From Ectopseudomonas composti (GTDB taxonomy: Bacteria; Pseudomonadota; Gammaproteobacteria; Pseudomonadales; Pseudomonadaceae), in contig NZ_FOWP01000010.1 in NCBI RefSeq assembly GCF_900115475.1, positions 171,988-214,335 of the forward strand: a DNA stretch of 42,348 nt. The letters are read 5' to 3'. Shown piece by piece: positions 17,902-25,200 of the stretch. The stretch's first letter is position 1. Each line of letters opens with the position of its first letter. The notes beneath the pieces are model-generated. The model did no database searches. It saw only the letters and a program-made list of their open reading frames with translations, and was not told the origin of the DNA. A program made the translations under genes and the position numbers.

Positions 17902-18923
17902 GCCGTCACCTCCCGGCGGCCTTGACCAAAGCTGGACAAACCTGCCGACCCATCCGGCAACTGCAGCGAACCGTCCTCCAGCCGCTGGCGCAGATAGCGA
18001 AAAGTCTGCGCGGTCTGGGCGAACAGGTGGTCGCCGCAACTCACCGGCGTGTACACACGCTCGCCGCGCGGCGGCAGGCCGGCAATTGGGGCGATGCGCG
18101 TCGGGTAGTCGCAAGCGCAAAACAGCGGGAAGGCGAAACGTTCCTCGCTGACCTTGCGCACGCGGTGCGAGGTGGCGACGAAATGGCCGTTGCTGAGCAC
18201 TTCGAGCATGTCGCCGATATTGATCACGAAGGCGTCCTCTACCAGCGGCACATCGATCCACTGACCGTCGCCATTGAGCACCTGCAAACCTTCGGCGGTG
18301 GGCAACAGGATGGTGAAGCACTCGTAGTCGGTGTGCGCGCCGATGCCGGGACGGTCGGCCACAGGATCGGGATCGAGCGGGTAATGGATCATGCGCAACT
18401 GGCTGGTGGGCTGCCGGGTGATGCCGGCGAAGGTGTTCTCGGCCAGCCCCAGCGCCAGGGCAAAGCCGCGGAACAACGTGTCGCCCAGCGCCAGCGCCGC
18501 GCGGTAATAGGCACTGACCTCGCGTTTGAAGTCCGCCGAGTCCGGCCACTGCGTCGGCCCCAGCAGCGGGTAGACCTGGGCCGCCTCGGTGTAGTCGTAA
18601 TTGACGTCGTAGGCCTCTTTCAGGTCTTTGCTGCCACCGGCGAACTGCTCCTCGCCCTCCGGCACGTAACCGCTGTGGTTACTCGACTGGCCGATGTAGA
18701 AGCGCATCTTCTCCTCCAGCGGGCGGGCGAAGAAACTGCGTGCCTGGCCGATCAGCCCATCGCGCAGCTCACGCGAAATGCCGTGCCCGATAATCTGCAG
18801 AAAGCCGATGTCGCGCGCCGCGCGGCCCAGCTCATCGGCAACGCGCTGGCGCTGAGCCAGGTCGTCGGCATACAGGCCGAAAACGTCGATCAGTGGAATG
18901 GACGTGAAATGGGTATGCGCCAT
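17898..18923 (-). CDS. 2-oxoglutarate/Fe(II) oxygenase (isopenicillin N synthase-like), guanidine-regulated
   Basis: This 341-residue cytosolic non-heme iron oxygenase has an N-terminal DIOX_N-type domain (IPLIDVFGL, ARDIGFLQIIGHGI) and a double-stranded beta-helix core. The iron ligands are visible: His197 and Asp199 in GAHTDYE, and His253 in ATSHRV. The 2-oxoglutarate-binding arginine is probably Arg262 in RFAFP; the usual RxS serine is alanine here. The substrate cannot be read from the sequence. The tandem-hairpin guanidine-II riboswitch directly upstream and the carboxylase locus next door suggest a substituted guanidine, which hydroxylation could cleave to release guanidine, as plant homoarginine hydroxylases and bacterial ethylene-forming enzyme do. 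It overlaps the following gene by four bases. Confidence 0.85.
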   Translation of the reverse strand: MAHTHFTSIPLIDVFGLYADDLAQRQRVADELGRAARDIGFLQIIGHGISRELRDGLIGQARSFFARPLEEKMRFYIGQSSNHSGYVPEGEEQFAGGSKDLKEAYDVNYDYTEAAQVYPLLGPTQWPDSADFKREVSAYYRAALALGDTLFRGFALALGLAENTFAGITRQPTSQLRMIHYPLDPDPVADRPGIGAHTDYECFTILLPTAEGLQVLNGDGQWIDVPLVEDAFVINIGDMLEVLSNGHFVATSHRVRKVSEERFAFPLFCACDYPTRIAPIAGLPPRGERVYTPVSCGDHLFAQTAQTFRYLRQRLEDGSLQLPDGSAGLSSFGQGRREVTA

Positions 18924-18949
18924 GGCAATCTCCCTTGAACAAGTGAGTT

Positions 18950-18991
18950 ACCTGGTCGTCCAGACGAGCAGCGGGTCGGGTCGTCCCGAGG
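18950..18991 (-). ncRNA. Guanidine-II (mini-ykkC) riboswitch
   Basis: Read on the minus strand, there are two tandem hairpins with the diagnostic ACGA loop: TCGGG-ACGA-CCCGA (18989-18976) and CTGG-ACGA-CCAG (18963-18952), separated by 12 bases. This is the mini-ykkC architecture, two short stems with ACGR loops. The second hairpin ends 29 bases before the oxygenase ATG and close to its AGGGAG ribosome-binding site, so control of translation is plausible. A further perfect 6-bp stem (GGGCGA/TCGCCC, 18990-19009) abuts it on the 5' side. Confidence 0.85.
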
Positions 18992-19025
18992 GCGATAGCG
19001 AGGTCGCCCCTGCACAAAAGTCGAT

Positions 19026-19041
19026 AGCGATTTCCATGCCA
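19026..19041 (-). promoter_or_regulatory. Sigma-54 type promoter for the oxygenase operon
   Basis: On the minus strand the box reads TGGCATGGAAATCGCT. It keeps the GG-N10-GC spacing and the same TCGCT ending as the three plus-strand boxes, with one extra mismatch (CATG for CACG). The predicted transcript start, about 12 bases downstream, falls just before the guanidine-II hairpins. Confidence 0.6.
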
Positions 19042-19092
19042 TCGCCTGAATGCCATCGAGCGGCGATGCCGCAAGCCAAATCGCCCTCGAAC

Positions 19093-19107
19093 GGTGCAGC
19101 GCACACC
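19093..19107. promoter_or_regulatory. Imperfect palindrome between divergent sigma-54 boxes
   Basis: GGTGCAGCGCACACC is an imperfect dyad located about 50 bases from the oxygenase promoter and 75 from the promoter of the second binding-protein operon. It is a candidate upstream activator site for an enhancer-binding protein serving both. Its resemblance to an NtrC site (GCAC-N-GTGC) is only partial. Confidence 0.3.
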
Positions 19108-19181
19108 ATTGAAGCCCCATCAGGCAGCACGCAAACGGCAGATAGTGCTGCCGCAGCGCCCAATCACGGGCTTTGGCGAGC

Positions 19182-19197
19182 TGGCACGCTATTCGCT
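19182..19197 (+). promoter_or_regulatory. Sigma-54 type promoter upstream of guanidine-I riboswitch 3
   Basis: The box TGGCACGCTATTCGCT starts 82 bases before the aptamer, with the correct -24/-12 spacing and the shared TCGC variant. The leader begins with a CCGGG-GTTT-CCCGG hairpin (19222-19235), as in the other copies. Confidence 0.7.
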
Positions 19198-19263
19198 ACG
19201 ACCTAGGTGTGCAGGTTCTAACCGGGGTTTCCCGGAATCGCGGCACCACAATTTGCGAAATGG

Positions 19264-19355
19264 ATGACTAGGGTTCCGACTTGCCTGGCAAGTGCTGGTC
19301 CGAGAGTCATCGACCTCCAGTGAGGTTACACGGCGGGATAAAAGCCCGGGAGAAC
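19264..19355 (+). ncRNA. Guanidine-I (ykkC) riboswitch 3
   Basis: It shows the ykkC core: CTAGGGTTCCGACTTGCC, GTGCTGGTCCGAGAG, GACCTCCAGTGAGG, ACACGGCGGGATAAAAGCC and CGGGAGA. A TTTCGAA-CGA-TTCGAAA hairpin follows at 19361-19377. It precedes the second binding-protein gene and, through it, the carboxyguanidine deiminase and carboxylase genes. Confidence 0.93.
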
Positions 19356-19422
19356 GCGCCTTTCGAACGATTCGAAACGTGCCGCGACTCCTGCCCGTAC
19401 TCAACAACACTGGAGGTTCCAA

Positions 19423-20490
19423 ATGCGCAAGTACCGTCTGCTCTCCTTCGCCGCTGCCAGTCTGGCCGCGGTGCTCAGCTTCAGCGCTCACGCCGAGAAG
19501 AAAGACAACTTCAGCGTCTGCTGGACGCTCTACGCCGGCTGGATGCCCTGGGGTCAGGCCAGCACCTCCGGCATCATCGACAAATGGGCGAAGAAATACG
19601 GCATCAGCATCGATGTCGTGCAGCTCAACGACTACGTCGAATCCATCAACCAGTACAGCGTCGGCCAGTTCGACGGCTGCACCATGACCAACATGGACGC
19701 CCTGACCATCCCCGCCGCCGGTGGCGTAGACAGCACCGCGCTGATTGTCGGCGATTACTCCAACGGCAACGACGGCCTGCTGATCAAGGGCGAAGGCAAG
19801 ACCCTGGCCGACATCAAGGGCATGCAGGTCAACCTGGTGGAGCTGTCGGTCTCCCACTACTTCCTCGCCCGCGCGCTGGAAACTGCAGGTCTGAGCGAGC
19901 GCGACGTGAGCGTGGTGAACACCTCCGACGCTGACATCATCGCCGCCTACTCCACCTCCAGCGTGCAGGCCGCCGCGACCTGGAACCCGATGCTCGCCGA
20001 GATCAACGCCCAGCCTGGCAGCACCCAGGTGTTCGACTCCTCGAAGATCCCGGGTGAAATCCTCGACATGATGGTGGTCAACACCCAGACCCTGAAGGAC
20101 AACCCGGACTTCGGCAAAGCCCTGGTCGGCGCCTGGTTCGAGATTCTCGAACTGATGCAGGCCGGCACCCCGGCAGCCACCGACGCCCTGACCGAAATGG
20201 CCAAGGCCTCCGGCACCGACCTGGCCGGTTACCAATCGCAGCTGGCGACCACCAAGCTGTTCTACACGCCGCAGGAAACCCTCGACTTCATCACCAGCCC
20301 GGCCCTGCCGGAGACCATGACCAAGGTCGCCAATTTCAGCTTCGAACACGGCATCCTCGGTGAAGGCGCCCGTAGCGCCGACGCCATCGGCATGACCTTC
20401 GCGGGCGACGTGAGCACTGGCGACAGCGCCAACATCAAGCTGCGCTTCGACCCGAGTTACATACAGATGGCCGTCGACGGCAAGCTCTGA
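19423..20490 (+). CDS. Guanidine ABC transporter substrate-binding protein (copy 2)
   Basis: This is a second periplasmic binding protein, 355 residues, with signal peptide MRKYRLLSFAAASLAAVLSF ending near SAHA. The mature part starts FSVCWTLYAGWMPWGQASTSG and shares TNMDALTIPAAGGVDSTALI and TWNPMLAEI-type strings with copy 1. A GGAGG ribosome-binding site precedes the ATG by 7 bases. It is the first gene of the assimilation operon. It has no permease or ATPase of its own nearby, so it probably feeds the importer encoded at 15049-16721. The two copies may differ in affinity or ligand, for example guanidine versus a substituted guanidine; that is inference. Confidence 0.88.
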   Translation: MRKYRLLSFAAASLAAVLSFSAHAEKKDNFSVCWTLYAGWMPWGQASTSGIIDKWAKKYGISIDVVQLNDYVESINQYSVGQFDGCTMTNMDALTIPAAGGVDSTALIVGDYSNGNDGLLIKGEGKTLADIKGMQVNLVELSVSHYFLARALETAGLSERDVSVVNTSDADIIAAYSTSSVQAAATWNPMLAEINAQPGSTQVFDSSKIPGEILDMMVVNTQTLKDNPDFGKALVGAWFEILELMQAGTPAATDALTEMAKASGTDLAGYQSQLATTKLFYTPQETLDFITSPALPETMTKVANFSFEHGILGEGARSADAIGMTFAGDVSTGDSANIKLRFDPSYIQMAVDGKL

Positions 20491-20521
20491 AGCGTACTCC
20501 CCCACTCCCTCGCAACGATGA

Positions 20522-20545
20522 TCAGGCGCCCCTGCCGGCGCCTGA
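20522..20545 (+). terminator. Hairpin between binding-protein gene and deiminase gene
   Basis: A 9-bp perfect stem, TCAGGCGCC / GGCGCCTGA, with a 6-base loop lies in the 82-base gap and has no T-run. It may attenuate read-through or protect the upstream transcript, giving more binding protein than enzyme. Confidence 0.45.
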
Positions 20546-20572
20546 CGACCAGGCTTTGATCCCGAGGTACTC

Positions 20573-21301
20573 ATGAACACTGCCCTCACTCTCCGTCCCA
20601 CTCTCTATGAGGAAACTGTCCCCGGTGGCGGCCATACCTCCTTCATCCTCAAACGTGGCCAGCTGCTACGCATCACCGATATAGAAGGCGGCGCCAACGT
20701 CAGCCTGCTGCTGTTCAACGCCGCCGAAAAAAGCGAGCGCCTGAACCTTCCCGATACTTTGAAATGCCAACACACCGCCAAGCTCACCGCCGGCCACTGC
20801 CTGTACTCGGACATGGGCAAGGTGCTGGCGGCGATCACGGCCGATACCTGTGGCTGGCACGACAGCTTCGGCGGCGTACTCAACGCCGAAGAAGTCAGCG
20901 AGAAGTACGGCCAGGGCCGCTACCAGGAACTGCGCAACGGCTTCTTCCGCAACGGCATGGACAACCTGTTGGTGGAAATGGGCAAGTGGGATCTGAACCT
21001 GCTCGACCTGCTGATGAACCTCAACCTGTTCAGCCGCGTGGATGTCGACACAGGCGGCGCCTTCCACTTCCAGCCGCACAACAGCGAAGCCGGTGACTAC
21101 ATCGAGCTGTACGCGCCGATGGACACCCTGGTGGTGCTCACCGCCCTGCAGCACCCGATGGACCCGAACCCGCAGTACGCGCCCAAGCCAGTGCAGCTTC
21201 GCTGGAGCAAGGTCGACAGCGACGGCATCACCGTGCTCTGCCGCACCTCGCGCCCGGAGAACGGCCGCGGCTTCCACAACACCGAACGCCAGTACATTTG
21301 A
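20573..21301 (+). CDS. cgdA: Carboxyguanidine deiminase subunit (DUF1989, urea-amidolyase-associated protein 1)
   Basis: The two adjacent DUF1989 proteins form carboxyguanidine deiminase, which converts the carboxylase product carboxyguanidine to allophanate and ammonia. This 242-residue subunit begins MNTALTLRPTLYEETVPGGG and shows family motifs GQLLRITDIEGGANVSLLLF, GKVLAAITADTCGWHDSFGG and HPMDPNPQYAPKPVQLRW. The conserved TCGWHD region probably binds the metal or substrate. The protein is cytosolic, with no signal peptide. GAGG lies 6 bases before the ATG. The subunit letter is assigned by order and length, so cgdA versus cgdB could be swapped. Confidence 0.82.
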   Translation: MNTALTLRPTLYEETVPGGGHTSFILKRGQLLRITDIEGGANVSLLLFNAAEKSERLNLPDTLKCQHTAKLTAGHCLYSDMGKVLAAITADTCGWHDSFGGVLNAEEVSEKYGQGRYQELRNGFFRNGMDNLLVEMGKWDLNLLDLLMNLNLFSRVDVDTGGAFHFQPHNSEAGDYIELYAPMDTLVVLTALQHPMDPNPQYAPKPVQLRWSKVDSDGITVLCRTSRPENGRGFHNTERQYI

Positions 21302-21388
21302 ATGGGTGACTCGCTGCGCTCGTCCTTCGGGCCGCCCTGAAGGGCGTTCGGCGCAAGCACCGTCCCGCCTGTGGGGGACGCCGAACTC

Positions 21389-21415
21389 GTCACTCCCGCG
21401 AAGGCGGGAGCCCAG
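21389..21415. repeat. Short dispersed palindromic repeat
   Basis: The segment CTCCCGCGAAGGCGGGAG with flanking CA and CCCAG matches a palindrome widely scattered in proteobacterial genomes. It lies in the 137-base gap between the two deiminase subunit genes, which in related loci are usually closer together. It may cap the upstream message. Confidence 0.6.
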
Positions 21416-21438
21416 TAAATGCGATTGAGGACACTCCG

Positions 21439-22074
21439 ATGAGCCTTACTGCCAGCACCCTGCATCCCGAAACTGCCAGTTTCCGCCACACCATCCCGGC
21501 GGGCGAACCCTACCTGTTCGAGGTCAAGGCCGGGCAGACCCTGCGCCTGCACGACTTGGAAGGCAACCAGGCGATCGACACCCTGTTCTTCGCCGCGCGC
21601 AATCCGCGCGAACGCTTCGACCCGCAGCGCACCCTGCGCAAGCAGAACAACGTCTACCTGACCACCGGCACGGTGCTCTACTCCAATCTCGGCAAGCCGC
21701 TGCTGACCATCGTCGCCGACACCTGCGGCCGCCACGACACCCTCGGCGGCGCCTGCGCGCAAGAGAGCAACACCGTGCGCTACGCCCTGGACAAGCGCTA
21801 CATGCACAGCTGCCGCGATAACTTCCTGCGCGCCAGCCTGCACGACGGCCGCCTGAGCAAGCGTGACATCGGCGCCAACATCAACTTCTTCATGAACGTT
21901 CCCGTAACCCCGGAGGGCAGCCTGACCTTCGAGGACGGCATCTCCGCGCCCGGCAAGTACGTGGAGCTGAAGGCCGAGACCGACGTCATCGTGCTGATCT
22001 CCAACTGCCCGCAACTGAACAACCCGTGCAACGGCTGGAACCCAACCCCCGCCGAAGTGCTGGTGTGGAACTAA
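21439..22074 (+). CDS. cgdB: Carboxyguanidine deiminase subunit (DUF1989, urea-amidolyase-associated protein 2)
   Basis: This is the second DUF1989 subunit, 211 residues, paralogous to its upstream neighbour. It starts MSLTASTLHPETASFRHTIP and carries GQTLRLHDLEGNQAIDTLFF, GKPLLTIVADTCGRHDTLGG and NCPQLNNPCNGWNPTPAEVL. The TCGRHD motif corresponds to TCGWHD in the first subunit, and the C-terminal CNGWNPTP motif is a family hallmark. A GAGGA ribosome-binding site precedes the ATG. It should form a heteromer with the upstream product and hand allophanate to an allophanate hydrolase that is not encoded in this window. Confidence 0.82.
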   Translation: MSLTASTLHPETASFRHTIPAGEPYLFEVKAGQTLRLHDLEGNQAIDTLFFAARNPRERFDPQRTLRKQNNVYLTTGTVLYSNLGKPLLTIVADTCGRHDTLGGACAQESNTVRYALDKRYMHSCRDNFLRASLHDGRLSKRDIGANINFFMNVPVTPEGSLTFEDGISAPGKYVELKAETDVIVLISNCPQLNNPCNGWNPTPAEVLVWN

Positions 22075-22075
22075 C

Positions 22076-22124
22076 GTAGGGCGGGTGAAACCCGCCGAGC
22101 CTTGGCGGGTTTCACCCGCCCTAC
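22076..22124. repeat. Large palindrome between deiminase and carboxylase genes
   Basis: A perfect 21-bp stem (arms starting GTAGGGCGGGTG and ending CACCCGCCCTAC) with a 7-base loop begins two bases after the deiminase stop codon. It is a strong mRNA structure, probably a dispersed palindromic element, and may modulate read-through into the carboxylase gene. Confidence 0.75.
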
Positions 22125-22239
22125 AAAATGCGTCCCGCCAACACGCGCAACACGCATCACCGGATTTTCACCACGGACGACCGTGGCACATAACGAATGA
22201 CAGCGGGACGGCCCGCCATGACCTTCGAGGGTCACCCTG

Positions 22240-25200
22240 ATGTTTGAGAAACTCCTGATCGCCAACCGTGGCGCCATCGCCTGCCGCATCCTGCGCACCC
22301 TGCGTGAGCTGAACGTCGGCGGCGTGGCCGTGTACTCCGAAGCCGACGCCGCCAGCCTGCATCTGCAGCAGGCCGATGAGGCCTTCTCCCTCGGCGACGG
22401 CCCGGCCGCGCAGACTTACCTTGTTGTGGAGAAAATTCTCGACATCGCCAAACGCAGCGGCGCCCGAGCCATCCACCCCGGCTACGGCTTTCTCTCCGAA
22501 AACGCGGCCTTCGCCGAAGCCTGCGAAGCCGCCGGCATCGCCTTCGTCGGCCCAACGCCCGAGCAACTGCGCGTATTCGGCCTCAAGCACACTGCCCGCG
22601 CCCTGGCCAAACAGCACGGCGTGCCGATGCTCGAAGGCACCGAGCTGCTGGAAAACCTCGATGCCGCGCTGGTAGCCGGTGAGCAGGTCGGCTACCCGGT
22701 GATGCTCAAGAGCACCGCTGGCGGCGGTGGCATCGGCATGCGCGTCTGCCGTTCGGCCGCCGAGCTAAGCGAGGCCTTCGAGGCGGTCAAACGCCTCGGC
22801 CAGAACAACTTCAGCGACAGCGGCGTGTTTATCGAGAAGTACATCCAGCGCGCCCGTCACCTGGAAGTGCAGGTGTTCGGCGACGGCCAGGGCGAAGTGC
22901 TTGCCCTCGGCGTGCGCGACTGCTCGGTACAACGGCGCAACCAGAAGGTGTTGGAAGAAACCCCGGCACCGAACCTGCCGGCCGGCATGGCCGACGAACT
23001 CTGCGCCGCGGCGATCAAGCTGGCCAAGGCGGTGAGTTACCGCAGCGCCGGCACCGTCGAGTTCGTCTACGACAGCGAAGCCGAGCGCTTCTATTTTCTC
23101 GAAGTGAACACCCGCCTGCAGGTCGAGCACGGCGTCACCGAACAGGTGTGGGGCGTCGACCTGGTGCGCTGGATGATCGAGCTGGCCGCCGGCGACCTAG
23201 CGCCGCTGAGCGAACTGGCCAAAGGCCTGAAGCCATCCGGCCACGCCATCCAGGCGCGGCTGTACGCCGAAGACCCGGGCCGCGATTTTCAGCCCAGCCC
23301 CGGCCTGCTCACCGCCGTGCAATTTCCCGAAGCCGACGGTAAAGCCCTGCGCATCGACACCTGGGTCGAAGCCGGCTGCGAGATCCCGCCCTACTTCGAC
23401 CCGATGATCGCCAAGCTGATCACCTGGGCGCCGACCCGCGAGCAGGCCAGCACCGCGCTGGACAAAGCCCTGGCCGACTCGGTGCTGTACGGCGTGGAAT
23501 GCAACCGCGACTACCTGCGCCAGATCCTCAGCGATGCCCCGTTCGCCAGCGGTAACCCGTGGACCCGATGCCTGGAAAACCTCGTCTACCAGGCGACCAC
23601 CTTCGAGGTACTCAGCGCCGGCACCCAGACCAGCGTGCAGGACTTCCCCGGCCGCCTCGGCTACTGGGCTGTCGGTGTACCACCCTCCGGGCCGATGGAC
23701 AGCCGCGCCCTGCGCCTGGGCAACCGCCTGCTCGGCAACGAAGAAGGCGCCGCCGGCCTGGAAATCACCATGAGCGGCCCGACCCTGCGCTTCAATACCG
23801 ACGCCGTGGTCGCCGTCACCGGTGCCGAGATTCCGCTGAGCATCGATGGCGTGGAACAGCCGATGAACACCGCCCTGCTGATCAAGGCCGGCAGCACCCT
23901 GACGCTCGGCACCATTGCAGGCGTAGGCGCGCGCAGTTACCTGAGCATTCGCGGTGGCATCCAGGTGCCGGATTACCTGGGCAGCAAGAGCACCTTCACC
24001 CTCGGCCAGTTCGGTGGCCATGGCGGCCGTGCCCTGCGTGCCGGCGACGTCCTGCACTTGCTGCCGCTGAGCGATACCAGCAGCGGCACGCAACTGCCTG
24101 TCGAACTCTGCCCGGCCCTGCCGGCCGTGCGCGAATTGCGAGTGATCTACGGCCCACATGGCGCACCGGAATACTTCAGCGAGCGCTACATCAACACCTT
24201 CCTCGCCACCGACTGGGAAGTGCACTTCAACTCCAGCCGTACCGGCGTGCGCCTGATCGGGCCGAAGCCGGAATGGGTGCGCGACAGCGGCGGCGAAGCC
24301 GGCCTGCACCCGTCCAATATCCACGACAACCCCTACGCCATCGGCGCGGTGGACTTCACCGGCGACATGCCGGTGATCCTCGGCCCGGACGGCCCCAGCC
24401 TGGGCGGCTTCGTCTGCCTGGTGACCATCATCGAGGCCGACCTGTGGCAGCTCGGCCAACTCAAGGCCGGCGACAAGGTGCGCTTCGTACCGGTGGATAC
24501 CGCCACGGCGCGGGAATTGGCCAAGGCACGCGACACAGAGGTCAGCAAACTCGCGCTTGTCTCCCCTCTCCCGCTTGCGGGAGAGGGGCCGGGGGAGAGG
24601 GCTGCGCCTGCCATCTCGCACGCGCCCTCTCCCATAAATGGGAGAGGGGGCTTGTCCGTGGTCGACCTCACCTCGCCCATCGTTCTCGACATCGGCGAAG
24701 CCGACACCCGCCTGGTCGCACGCCTGTCCGGCGACACCCACCTGCTGCTGGAAATCGGCCAGCCGGAACTCGACCTGGTGCTGCGCTTCCGTGGCCATGC
24801 GCTGATGCAGGCACTGGAAGCCAAGCAACTGGACGGCGTGATCGACCTAACCCCCGGCATCCGCTCGCTGCAAGTGCACTACCAGCCGGAAACCCTGGCG
24901 CTGCAGACGCTGCTCGATATAGTCGCCGGCGAGTGGGACGCCGTGTGCGCCGCGCAAGACCTGCGCGTACCGTCGCGTATCGTCCACCTGCCGCTGTCCT
25001 GGGACGACCCGGCCTGCCAGTTGGCCATCGACAAGTACATGACCACCGTGCGCAAGGACGCGCCCTGGTGCCCGAGCAACCTGGAGTTCATCCGCCGCAT
25101 CAACGACCTGCCGAACCTCGACGAGGTATACCGCACCGTATTCGATGCCAGCTACCTGGTGATGGGCCTGGGCGACGTCTACCTCGGCGCGCCGGTGGCC

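Noticed and set aside
22076..22124. Guanidine-III riboswitch before the carboxylase gene
   Set aside because: The segment is a simple perfect palindrome of a dispersed type and lacks the pseudoknot pattern expected of that class.
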